DNA from: Promethearchaeota archaeon
Lineage (GTDB): Archaea > Asgardarchaeota > Lokiarchaeia > Sigyniarchaeales > SOKP01
Assembly: GCA_029838195.1 (NCBI GenBank)
Contig: JALGVJ010000007.1
Location: 1-64,000, forward strand
Direction: 5' to 3'
DNA: 64,000 nucleotides
The position numbers and the translations under genes are program-made. This document shows positions 18,679-27,720 of the stretch, piece after piece. The notes below the pieces were generated by a model. The model was given only the letters and a program-made list of their open reading frames with translations. It had not been told where the DNA came from and did not search any database. Numbering within the stretch: position 1 is the stretch's first letter; each line of letters opens with the position of its first letter.

Positions 18679-19743
18679 TTAAGTTTGTAGGTCTAAAGAT
18701 ACTTTCTTGCGCGTGTAAATTAAGGCTATAATTGCTGTTGATATTAAACCAACTGTTCCCCACGTGTATAATGTTTGAATTTGTGGGGGTATCTTTCCCT
18801 TGAGGATCGTAGTATTTTCTTTTGGTGTAGCTGTATCATTGGTAGAAGGCCGTTCTTCTTTTTTCGGGTTATCATCCTCATCATCGCCTGTTTCATTATT
18901 CCCATTAGATGCAGATTGATTATTAATAGGAATAGTAGAATTACTAGGGATATCCTCCGATATTTCTCGTTCTTCCACGACCTTGTATAAAAAATTAAAA
19001 GGAACTAAATTTGTCTCTAATTCAAACCAAAACTCATAGGTGCCGTTAATGGCAGTACCTAAAAACGTGGATATGGTTTCACCTATTTGTGGCATGCTCT
19101 CATTAAATAATAGCAGAAATTCTGTATCATTCACATCTGGAGCCCGAGCCCAGAAGGTTAGATAGATTCCAAGGGTTAAATTTTCTTGAAACGTGGAAAC
19201 TCGGCTGAAATGAAAGCGGTACATGGTATCCGTTCGTACCGTGAGATTGAAATGATGGAGGGTAGTGGTGCGGTTTATCTTGAGGACATCAAACGCCATT
19301 GTATTGCTTAAGTCTATTAAATCTTCTGCTCGATAAATAGAGATGTAAATATTCATGTTGAGCAAGCATTCCACGTGAAATATGACCACGTGCGTGCCAT
19401 TTCTTGCCGCCACGAAGGGTACTTCTTTCACATAGCCATAAGCGGATTCTCCGCTCAATGCGGCGTAGAAAATATCGTATACAGGGTCTTGAGTGGTATC
19501 GTTGATTTGGATGCTGAGATTACACGCATGCGGAGTCACCACTTCCATGCGGATGTAGTAGGTTTTATTTTCCTTGAACTGAACCGCTCTAACCAAGTCC
19601 TCGGAAGGGGCGTGAAAGGTAAATACCTTATCCACCAAGATTTCGTCTGAGGAAAAAGCCTTACTCTCTACTGGTAATTGCAAGACACCCATGAATAGTA
19701 GGCTGAAACCAATAATCACGCTTATCAATTTTGTTTTTTTCAT
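18679..19743 (-). CDS. exported, C-terminally anchored surface protein
   Basis: 354 residues. A signal peptide (about 1-29, Lys-Lys then LISVIIGFSLLFMGVLQL) is followed by a beta-rich extracellular region with many N-x-S/T sequons, an Asn/Asp/Thr-rich stalk (about 265-315) and one transmembrane helix (about 325-343) with a short basic cytoplasmic tail. Archaeal S-layer-associated proteins share this plan. It is 19 bases after the helix-hairpin-helix membrane protein and is probably the last gene of the minus-strand run that starts at 22699, so it may be the outward-facing part of that machinery. Confidence 0.75.
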   Translation of the reverse strand: MKKTKLISVIIGFSLLFMGVLQLPVESKAFSSDEILVDKVFTFHAPSEDLVRAVQFKENKTYYIRMEVVTPHACNLSIQINDTTQDPVYDIFYAALSGESAYGYVKEVPFVAARNGTHVVIFHVECLLNMNIYISIYRAEDLIDLSNTMAFDVLKINRTTTLHHFNLTVRTDTMYRFHFSRVSTFQENLTLGIYLTFWARAPDVNDTEFLLLFNESMPQIGETISTFLGTAINGTYEFWFELETNLVPFNFLYKVVEEREISEDIPSNSTIPINNQSASNGNNETGDDEDDNPKKEERPSTNDTATPKENTTILKGKIPPQIQTLYTWGTVGLISTAIIALIYTRKKVSLDLQT

Positions 19744-19762
19744 ATTTAGCCCTCTGGTTCAT

Positions 19763-21787
19763 TCATTCAAAAAATTTGCTTTCATTTTCATTTTCCTCTT
19801 TCTTCTCTTCATTTTCTTGTATATTTTTTTGTTTTTTTGCTTTATTGAGGTATGGGTCAAGTGTAAATTGTTTTAGTAGAGTTAATACTGGAGATGCATT
19901 GCTAATTGAGCGTTCTCTTAAGAATTGTTCGAACATGCCATTTTCAAAAATTTTTTGTAGAGAATTTACTTTTTTTCTTTCTAGATAAATTTTTCGCGAG
20001 AAATAGGGTTGAAGTAGTGTTTTTTTTAACAATGCACGTTTAGATAAGGCAATTTTTCCAGTATAAAAAAGGATCATCGTGTAGAAAATGAAGGTCATGA
20101 GCCCTCCAAGAATGATCATGGGTTTGAAAGGCATGTCCTCCAGCAGCAGTGTGAAAAGACATGAAAGTCCCATCATGAAAATAAACGGAGATATACATGA
20201 TGTGATTTTTAGATTACGATGTAAGGTTGCAAGATATTCTTTATTCATGGAGTTCACGGTTTCTTTTTCGAGGACATGTATAGCAATGAGTTTTTTTTCC
20301 AAATAATCAAGAAAAGATTTAAGGGAAGTAAGGTTTCCATTTAAAGAGTGAAAATACATGTTATATTTATGATTATAACAGTAAGTCATCTTGCTATTTG
20401 CGATTTTAACATTCGCATTAGTGAGATGTAAGGCAAACGGATATATCTTCACTTTTTTATTTTTATTTTTATTATTATTTGAATACAGTTGCATGGTAAT
20501 TTTATTGTATTTCAGGGGAAATCCCAGAGCACTGGAAAGTTTTTCAATATATTTTTTATCTCCTTTTAAGATTTTTTTATGTAAGTCAAGCTGTTGAGAA
20601 TAAAGGAAATTAAAATTGCATGAATTGAGATTGCCGGAGAAAGTGGAGGAATCTATTAGGCGAACAGAACGCAGTGATACTAAATAAGTAGTATTGTTCA
20701 TGCTTGTATCTTGTTCCAATGACACGTGTATTAGAGGAATTAGAATCATGTTATCATGATGCAAGGGTTTGGTCATTAACAATTGTATTTTACTTGAATC
20801 ACTTGAGTCTTCTTCAATGGAGGGTTCGAAAAGTACATAGTTCCTTTTTTTCAGCAGTTTTTCTATTTTTTTTAGTTTTTTTTCATGGGTTGAATTGGTT
20901 AAAGTGAGTTCTAAAACACCTTTTTTATTTTCTGCTTTTTGTTGTTTTCGTTGTTTTGGCTTTTTAAACTCTAATTCTTCTTGAGACTTAAAATCTTTTT
21001 CAATGTTTGGTTGAGGGGCTGTATCATGTATTGATTGTTCCTGAAAGAGGGATAGTGATGGTTTTATTGATGAAAGAGAGTTTTCTAATTTGGATATTTT
21101 ATTGCCGAAAGAGAGGTGTTTTTTTAATGTTTTAATTTTAGCGTATCTTTTTTTATTGCTCGGTTTTTTAATTAATTTAGAAGTAGGCATGCTAGAAGCG
21201 GATATCTCGGGTTTTTCTTGAAGAGAACTATCATCATCTTCCAGAAATTCTCCAATAGATTTTCGAATGGGGTCTATGGGAGAATTGGAAATGATGTCAG
21301 CTATTAAAGAATTTTCATTTATAATCGTGTTATTTTCTAAAAAATCGTTAGTAAAATTTTCATCCAATCCATTTTCTATTAATTCCATCTCTCTCTTTTC
21401 GTCAGTCGTATTTTCTTTGATTTCTTCAATGGTATCTCTTGAAAGATTCTCGATATCTGCTTCCGTTGTTAAAGATTCTTTCTTTTGATTTATTTTCAGG
21501 CTTTTTTCTTCATTTTTAAGCACTTTCTCTTCTCGATCTACATGCTGTTTTAGACCACGTCCTTGGATCACAGTAAGTAAATAGTTTTTAGCTTCATTAA
21601 TTAGTGAGACCGCCTTTTTTTCTCCTATACCTTTTATTGAGACGAGGAAATTTTTTTCAGCTTGAGCCAAGTCTTTAATGTCGAGAATTCCTGCTTGTTT
21701 CAAGGATTCTGCTGTTTTTTCCCCGATGGATTTTATTTGAGTTAATTTGAGGTCCTCATTTTGATCGATAAGTGGTTGAGTTATCAT
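19763..21787 (-). CDS. membrane protein with N-terminal helix-hairpin-helix motifs
   Basis: 674 residues. Residues 15-70 hold two helix-hairpin-helix motifs (LTQIKSIGEKTAESLKQAGI and SIKGIGEKKAVSLINEA), a module that usually grips DNA backbone. A Glu/Ser/Lys-rich disordered linker runs to about 280. A globular region follows, then two transmembrane helices (about 530-582) and a charged tail rich in Glu and Lys. A DNA-binding module tethered to the membrane is unusual and fits a DNA-handling complex at the cell envelope. It lies between the two mini-pilin-like genes and the exported protein on the same strand. Confidence 0.7.
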   Translation of the reverse strand: MITQPLIDQNEDLKLTQIKSIGEKTAESLKQAGILDIKDLAQAEKNFLVSIKGIGEKKAVSLINEAKNYLLTVIQGRGLKQHVDREEKVLKNEEKSLKINQKKESLTTEADIENLSRDTIEEIKENTTDEKREMELIENGLDENFTNDFLENNTIINENSLIADIISNSPIDPIRKSIGEFLEDDDSSLQEKPEISASSMPTSKLIKKPSNKKRYAKIKTLKKHLSFGNKISKLENSLSSIKPSLSLFQEQSIHDTAPQPNIEKDFKSQEELEFKKPKQRKQQKAENKKGVLELTLTNSTHEKKLKKIEKLLKKRNYVLFEPSIEEDSSDSSKIQLLMTKPLHHDNMILIPLIHVSLEQDTSMNNTTYLVSLRSVRLIDSSTFSGNLNSCNFNFLYSQQLDLHKKILKGDKKYIEKLSSALGFPLKYNKITMQLYSNNNKNKNKKVKIYPFALHLTNANVKIANSKMTYCYNHKYNMYFHSLNGNLTSLKSFLDYLEKKLIAIHVLEKETVNSMNKEYLATLHRNLKITSCISPFIFMMGLSCLFTLLLEDMPFKPMIILGGLMTFIFYTMILFYTGKIALSKRALLKKTLLQPYFSRKIYLERKKVNSLQKIFENGMFEQFLRERSISNASPVLTLLKQFTLDPYLNKAKKQKNIQENEEKKEENENESKFFE

Positions 21788-21980
21788 GTTAAAATACTAC
21801 TTTTCATGAAAGTATTTAAATAAAAAGATAGGGTTGGGACTTGTTTCGAACTAAAAATGGATTTTTTCTTTAAATTTAAATAAAAAATGAGGAAAGAAAA
21901 AATCCAAAAGTCCCTTCAGTCTCAATTCTTGTCATTTTGAAATTAGCAATAAAACTGTGATAATTAGCTAGTTTTTATCC

Positions 21981-22283
21981 TTATTGATATCCCCTGGAAA
22001 GAGTAGGGTCGCGTTCAAAAAAATTGAACATGTAATTATTTAATGAAAAGGATACGATCATGCCACCAATTATTAATAAAATAACACCGATTACCATAGT
22101 TTTTATACCTTTTGAACCGCTTCCACATATCACCGTTAATAGACCCCAAATGATTATGAATGTTCCAGCAAGTATTAATAGATTACTAATTATTTGAAAA
22201 ATTTGATCCGTAATAGTTCCAAGAGAGAAACTTACTCTTATTAGATATGTTATACCCATTAATATTTTATTTTTATATTCCAT
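21981..22283 (-). CDS. two-helix mini-protein, VirB2/CedA1-like pilin candidate
   Basis: 100 residues. Two long hydrophobic helices are separated by a short glycine/basic loop, SGSKGIKTM (about 54-62). This is the architecture of VirB2/TrbC conjugative pilins and of archaeal CedA1/TedC subunits. The loop and flanking helices match the neighbour at 22376-22699 (both have WGL, a Gly-rich loop ending G-(I/L)-KT, and a Gly near the end of helix two), so the two genes are paralogues. It is 92 bases downstream of that gene. The pilin role is inferred from shape and context. Confidence 0.65.
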   Translation of the reverse strand: MEYKNKILMGITYLIRVSFSLGTITDQIFQIISNLLILAGTFIIIWGLLTVICGSGSKGIKTMVIGVILLIIGGMIVSFSLNNYMFNFFERDPTLSRGYQ

Positions 22284-22375
22284 TTTCTCACTTTTTTTTC
22301 TAAAAATTTTATTAAAAAATTTCTTGAGATCATTATTTTGTTTTTCCTTATAAAGAAAAATTTTTAAAAAAAAAT

Positions 22376-22699
22376 TTAAGAAAGATTAAAGAAGATATGA
22401 AGAAACAAGAAATAACGAAACATTGAGCCTAATAATAGGATGAGAAAGCCCTTAATTAAGGTTTTCAAACCTTTTAAACCACGTTCACCTTTTAGCGAAA
22501 TAAGGCCCCAAACAATCGAGAGCAAACCAATAATTAGTAACATATTACCAATCTCCACAAAAATCCTGTTTATCAAGAATTCCGCGGAAAATCTTATTTG
22601 AGAGCGCCATGTTGTTCCGAAAAAAGGATATATCACGAATAAGAACAATAATATGAATAAAATCATATATTGCATGAAACTTAACCTTCTATTTTTCAT
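22376..22699 (-). CDS. paralogous two-helix mini-protein, pilin candidate
   Basis: About 107 residues from the ATG at 22699, chosen because AAAGGAGG lies just upstream. A frame start nine codons earlier would put that site inside the gene. A first hydrophobic segment (about 8-25, possibly a signal) is followed by two helices around the loop GERGLKGLKTLIKG. The helix-loop-helix matches the downstream gene. The start is only 54 bases from the divergent gene at 22754, so both directions share one small promoter region. Confidence 0.65.
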   Translation of the reverse strand: MKNRRLSFMQYMILFILLFLFVIYPFFGTTWRSQIRFSAEFLINRIFVEIGNMLLIIGLLSIVWGLISLKGERGLKGLKTLIKGFLILLLGSMFRYFLFLHIFFNLS

Positions 22700-22753
22700 T
22701 ACAATTCCTCCTTTTTCTTTTTTCAATGTAATTTACTTGTTAAATAACATTAT

Positions 22754-23047
22754 ATGAAGAACCTTAATAAAAGAAAAAAATTCAAAAATTCAAAATTGAA
22801 AAATTTGAAATTTATCAGTTTGAATTATGCGAGCCCTTTGATTCAAGTCTCTCGGCAATTCAAGAATCCTACCTTCCGATATCACCTCATTATCTGGGGA
22901 TATGCCTTAGTTTCCTTAATTCTCATTCTCATTGGAACGTACATGTACCAATTTTATTTCAGAGGATTTATTATTTTTATCGGGGTCATTTTAACCATGC
23001 TTTCTTTGCTTCTTCTTAATTTAAATAAACCTTATAACACCACATAA
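22754..23047 (+). CDS. small two-TM protein ahead of the VirB4-like gene
   Basis: 97 residues. A very basic N-terminus (about 1-22) and a short polar segment are followed by two close transmembrane helices (about 44-64 and 68-88). Its size, topology and place before a VirB4-fold gene recall VirB3, the two-TM subunit usually encoded next to virB4. The resemblance is architectural only. It is divergent from the two pilin-like genes and 330 bases ahead of the next plus-strand gene. Confidence 0.5.
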   Translation: MKNLNKRKKFKNSKLKNLKFISLNYASPLIQVSRQFKNPTFRYHLIIWGYALVSLILILIGTYMYQFYFRGFIIFIGVILTMLSLLLLNLNKPYNTT

Positions 23048-23378
23048 AAATGAGCATTCATGAATATTTTTGAATTAGAAAAGGAGTTCACGAGAAATAT
23101 TGAATCTTTTCTCTTTTGTAATGAAAATTAGCATGAATTTTTTGGAAATCTATTAAATATTCATGGAAAATAAGGCTGTAATGGATTTGACATCTTTTGA
23201 TTAAGATGATATATCATGTACGATTTGTAATGGAAAAAAATTTTTTATTTTGAAAATTCAAATTTTTCTTTCTTTATTTTTTATTTAAATAGATTTATCT
23301 TATATGGGGATAAATATAATTTTTTATCGGAAATTTTCATGAAATTTAATTAAAATCAATGAATGAAGGAAATTTATC
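23048..23378. other. leader/promoter region of the large VirB4-like gene
   Basis: AT-rich DNA without a convincing gene. TATTTAAATA-like sequence around 23280-23290 is a plausible TATA element, implying a leader of about 65-70 bases before the ATG at 23379. Confidence 0.35.
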
Positions 23379-26300
23379 ATGGTATCGAAAAAGAAAAATA
23401 AAAATATAACTCCTGAAGATGTGATGAAATTTCTATTAGAAGCAAATAAGCCCGGTTCAGAATATCACCTATGGGACGTGAATCCCTCATATAGAGATTT
23501 TAATATGGGTATTACCATATTACGATTTGTCGTGGCAATAGCATTAATGTATTCTTTTTTATCTTTTCTTGGTAATTTAGATATTCCTTTTTACCTATTC
23601 ATCACGTGCTCATTGGGTATGACATTGCTTTTTTTATATGCGTTTAGTGCGGAATGGTTTTCGCTTAGAACCTTGTTCAGGCGACTGTTAAATAAAGAGA
23701 TTATATATAGGCCTTTCGAGGATTTGGTATTTTGGAAAGTAAAATCTCATGATGAGATGATTTTTTTTTCTAATAAACGAGAGCTCACGCACGTGGGAAT
23801 GGGCGTGTTCAGAACGGAGATCTTGCCTGAAAACGTGTCAGCATCATTTATATCTGTATTATCGACACTAGCAGGTAAAGCGATACGCATTCCTTTTACC
23901 TATCAAGTCATACAAGTGCCCAGACATTCTGTATTACGAGATCAAACCTTCCAATTGTTAAAAGAGGATGAGAAAAGTGCGAAAAAAACCACGCTCACGA
24001 GAGTTTTAATCAGCATTCCCGTAGGCTTAACCGGAGTTGTTTTCACCTCTTCACTTTTAGAAGATTTAACTAATGAATTAAATCGACGTCTTAATATTTT
24101 TAAAACTCTTGTATTTCAGTATTTTCATCATTATAAATTGACATTACTTGAAGGAGATGAATTGGTGTTTTCGTTGAGAATGTTTTTCTTGCCCGTTAAT
24201 CTTGAAGAGTCTCATGAAAAACAAAAAAATGAAATGAGAAATTTAACAAGATTTTTCACTAAATTCATTGAGCCCATCTTACGAAGCATGTTCTTTGTGC
24301 TCTTTTTCTTTCTTTGGTATTTAGGATTAGCGTTTTATGGCATTGAAGATTGGATCATTGATATCTCCATTGTTATTTTTTTTATTGCTATTTTATTTAC
24401 ATGGTGGAGAAGACCATTATTCTTGCTTACTTATCCCTTCCTAAGAAATCATCCAGAGATAGCGGTAATTAATCCATTTCATCGCATAAAATTTTATCAA
24501 TATCATAGATATCCCGACATGCTTTTCATTCAATTCGGTTCTAAAAAAATGGTCATGCGAATGATGAATTTGCGGAATTTATTATATCCTCATTACGTGA
24601 ACATGTCCAAATTTTTAAGAGCCATCATGGGACATGGAATACGTTTCAGCTACACTCTCATTAATTCACCCTTGAGCGTTAAAGATATCTCCAAAGAACT
24701 CAAGAAAAGTTCATTTTTAGCAAAAAATCCCTTATTATTTCAAAAACACATGAAGGAATATGAGAAAGAAAATTATCTGAGTCGTCATGGTGGATTTTAT
24801 CGCTCCATGCTATTGTTATCGGTTCAAATTCATATTGAAAAGCAGTATATATCGAAGGAAGATTTGGAATTCATTAATGAAGAAATGGAAAAACAAGCAA
24901 ATATTCTTTCTACAAGTTTTCTGACTTCTTCTTATTCACAGAATTTACGGGTTGAATTCTTGCGGTCCCAAAAATTAGTCATGGGAACAGCCGTTCAAAT
25001 GTTAAAAACCAAGATGATACGCACCTTCGGAACGTCCTTGATTTATCAAGTCATGCAGGGTACTGAACTGCAAGCGTTTTTTGACATGCCCGATGAATTG
25101 AAAAAAGCCGTTGCCACGAAAATAGGCTCGGAGTTTTTAACTCCTTTAGATTTAGAAAATTTCATTACAATCGGACATGCCATTGATTTGGAGCATCATG
25201 GCAAGCAAGTGCCCGCAGGTTTTACGGAAGAACAGTTGGATGCTTTGCTCATTAGTCATGGTACGGAAGAACAACGGCAAGCACTTCTCATGAACATTGT
25301 AAAAGAATTAGTGATTCGAGATCGTCCTTGCATTATTTTTGATTTTCATGGGGATTGGTCCAAGCTCATTCGTTATTTTGATCAATATCAAGTTCAAGAT
25401 GGGAATGGAGAATATAAGAATCCATTTAGAGATAAGTTTTCTTATTACGCTATTGGCATAAATTTCATTTTAAATTTATTTCATTCAGGAATAAAGAATG
25501 ATCCCAACAATGTTCATTATTTAGAGTATTTTTACAAGTCCTTTTGTCTTACATTTAAAAAATCTCCTGCTAATGCAACTTATCTTCGTAAAATCGTGGA
25601 AGAATCCCTTGATCGAGAGATATCTGCCAATGGTATTGCAATGGGAAATGATACTAGTTATTTGCAACCCAACTTTTTTTCGAGGAATGATAATTCTTCA
25701 GGGTCCATATTGGATCTATTGGACGAAATCAAAAATACCAGATGGCTACGATTTTCGGAATCAGAAGGGCAAGTATCCGAGGACTTAGATTTCCCTCTGA
25801 AAGAAGCTGTTGAATCGAAAAAAACCATCATCATTGATTTATCCCGTTTATACTTTTTGCGTTATCGAGTGTTTGCAATGTTCATGCTCTTTTCTAGATT
25901 CCTTCACTATTATCATTATCATAGACCATCGATTAAAAAATACTTCGTGCTCCCTAATGCGGATTATTTTTTTAATAAGAAATTCATAGAAAATATTTTT
26001 CATGATGATTACACCACCATTGATATGTTTATAAATCCGATAAAAAAGGCACGAATGGGTATTCTCTGTTCGGTTGCGGATATTTCTCGCGTTCACTCTC
26101 AATTCATTAATTATTTCTCTAATTTCGCTACTTTCCGGCTGCAAAATAATGAAAACTATTCTCTTGTGACCCATCTAATGAACATTGACACCACTCATCA
26201 GCGGGGCCTATTGAGCAAGACAAGACATGATTCGCTTCAGTTGTCATATTTGCGTGTGCTTCCCGAAGATCAAGTCATTATCAAGCGGAATGATAATGAT

Positions 26301-27299
26301 TATCCCTTTCCAGTAGAAATGGAGTGGAAAATAATTAAAGAAGTAAACCCTTTATCAGTGAACGAGCTTTCTAAATGGTTTGATATCCCTTCAAAAATGC
26401 AGCAAATTCGTGGTTCTCTAAAATCTACTCTATTTGAAAAAGATTTAGGAAAGTTTAAGGATTTTATTCCCGAAATTATTCAGTTTTTTGAAGCTATCAA
26501 ATCCATGGAACAAGTGGGCAATCTTTATGAAGCTACCTTGAAAGCATATCTTTTAGAGGTAATGAAAGAAAAAGCAATGAATCTTCCTAATATGACCAAT
26601 CGCCGCTTACAGCAACTTCGTGATGAATTATTCAAGATTTTAAAGGAGCATCAATATTTAGAGGAGCATTTTCCGCCTACCGCCGCAGGTTCTCAAACCA
26701 TTCGTCCCTCGTTTAAGATTGGAGAGCAGTATTATAAAGCTCTTGACGATTATCAATCGTATAAAATGGAATCTAAAACGTCTACAGAATTACATACTAA
26801 TACAAGCATGTCTAATGAACTTACTTTAGAAAAGGAAAAAGATACTCCGGAAAAGGAAAAAATCGAACAAAACTTTAGAGATTTTGAACGCAAGCTTGCA
26901 GAAAGTAGTGGAATGCTCTTATATCATTTATATAAAATGAGTAAATATTATAAGGAAGGAGAATACCAAAAGATTATTTCCATGGGACATGAGAGTTATC
27001 GTGATTTCATGAGTCGAGCAAGAAGCTTTTATCTTCAATATTTGGGCAATATTATAGGCATGAACTTGGAGGCATTCTTGAATACTTTTGCAAAATCTAT
27101 TGGTACATCTAGGAAAAAATTGGATGCGTTAAATGAATTACTATTACGGGAAAATGGACAATTCCGACAAGAATCTTTAGAAACTCGGGCGAAAAAAGTG
27201 TTTGATGCTTTAAATAAGATATATCATCAAATTAAAGACTTACCTCATATTTCATCACGTCATTCGGAACATCCAACAGAAAATAGAATTCAAAATTAA
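23379..27299 (+). CDS. membrane-anchored HerA/VirB4-fold protein with degenerate ATPase sites
   Basis: 1306 residues. Two transmembrane hairpins (about 48-90 and 302-345) flank a region resembling the VirB4/CagE N-terminal domain (NELNRRLNIFKTLVFQYFHH, then LLEGDELVFSLR). The motor region has the expected order: IIFDFHGDW (about 652-660), then IIIDLSRL (about 817-824). But the P-loop position reads LLISHGTEEQRQALLMN (about 623-639) with no GKT/S, and the Walker B position reads YFVLPNADYFF (about 855-865) in place of Asp-Glu. It is therefore probably unable to hydrolyse ATP. About 300 helical, charged residues follow. It may form a structural ring or platform partnered by the intact ATPase at 12607-14556. 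Fold assignment is by motif order only. Confidence 0.75.
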   Translation: MVSKKKNKNITPEDVMKFLLEANKPGSEYHLWDVNPSYRDFNMGITILRFVVAIALMYSFLSFLGNLDIPFYLFITCSLGMTLLFLYAFSAEWFSLRTLFRRLLNKEIIYRPFEDLVFWKVKSHDEMIFFSNKRELTHVGMGVFRTEILPENVSASFISVLSTLAGKAIRIPFTYQVIQVPRHSVLRDQTFQLLKEDEKSAKKTTLTRVLISIPVGLTGVVFTSSLLEDLTNELNRRLNIFKTLVFQYFHHYKLTLLEGDELVFSLRMFFLPVNLEESHEKQKNEMRNLTRFFTKFIEPILRSMFFVLFFFLWYLGLAFYGIEDWIIDISIVIFFIAILFTWWRRPLFLLTYPFLRNHPEIAVINPFHRIKFYQYHRYPDMLFIQFGSKKMVMRMMNLRNLLYPHYVNMSKFLRAIMGHGIRFSYTLINSPLSVKDISKELKKSSFLAKNPLLFQKHMKEYEKENYLSRHGGFYRSMLLLSVQIHIEKQYISKEDLEFINEEMEKQANILSTSFLTSSYSQNLRVEFLRSQKLVMGTAVQMLKTKMIRTFGTSLIYQVMQGTELQAFFDMPDELKKAVATKIGSEFLTPLDLENFITIGHAIDLEHHGKQVPAGFTEEQLDALLISHGTEEQRQALLMNIVKELVIRDRPCIIFDFHGDWSKLIRYFDQYQVQDGNGEYKNPFRDKFSYYAIGINFILNLFHSGIKNDPNNVHYLEYFYKSFCLTFKKSPANATYLRKIVEESLDREISANGIAMGNDTSYLQPNFFSRNDNSSGSILDLLDEIKNTRWLRFSESEGQVSEDLDFPLKEAVESKKTIIIDLSRLYFLRYRVFAMFMLFSRFLHYYHYHRPSIKKYFVLPNADYFFNKKFIENIFHDDYTTIDMFINPIKKARMGILCSVADISRVHSQFINYFSNFATFRLQNNENYSLVTHLMNIDTTHQRGLLSKTRHDSLQLSYLRVLPEDQVIIKRNDNDYPFPVEMEWKIIKEVNPLSVNELSKWFDIPSKMQQIRGSLKSTLFEKDLGKFKDFIPEIIQFFEAIKSMEQVGNLYEATLKAYLLEVMKEKAMNLPNMTNRRLQQLRDELFKILKEHQYLEEHFPPTAAGSQTIRPSFKIGEQYYKALDDYQSYKMESKTSTELHTNTSMSNELTLEKEKDTPEKEKIEQNFRDFERKLAESSGMLLYHLYKMSKYYKEGEYQKIISMGHESYRDFMSRARSFYLQYLGNIIGMNLEAFLNTFAKSIGTSRKKLDALNELLLRENGQFRQESLETRAKKVFDALNKIYHQIKDLPHISSRHSEHPTENRIQN

Positions 27300-27720
27300 T
27301 CCAAAATTAAGGTAAAATAGTTTTTTTTATTTTTTATATCTAAATACTATTTAATGGGATTATCACGCAAAAAATATACTTTTTCTAAAGCTATTTTATT
27401 AATTCTGAGGAAATCTTAAAATAGATGAAATTCTCTTGAAATATTAAAGTGTAAAAGAGAACAAAGTTCTCGTAATTTCAAGCATATTTTGAGTAATTTG
27501 TCTCAATTTTCTAACCGAATAAAATAATCATTATTATTAAACAAAAAAGAGTGAAAATATTAAGATAAACATAGGCGATGTTCATGAACATGGCATAAAA
27601 GAGAGGGAGAATTTTAAGAGAAATCTTAAGATGAATCAATGATTACCCTTTTCTCAATTTCTTTAAATGCTATTAAATTATTATTTTTCTTAATCAATAA
27701 AAGTTGAAAATAGTATATTC
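27300..27720. other. AT-rich spacer containing the left copy of a 57-bp direct repeat
   Basis: A T-run after the preceding stop (about 27320-27335) is a likely terminator. GAGAAC-AAA-GTTCTC at 27458-27472 is a small perfect hairpin. The 57-bp repeat at 27487-27543 follows. No gene was seen. Confidence 0.5.
27487..27543 (+). repeat. left 57-bp direct repeat flanking a two-gene cassette
   Basis: Starts TTTTGAGTAATTTGTCT and matches 31619-31675 at 53 of 57 positions, in the same orientation. The two copies bracket the genes at 27721-30984 and the small ORF at 31283. Confidence 0.85.
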
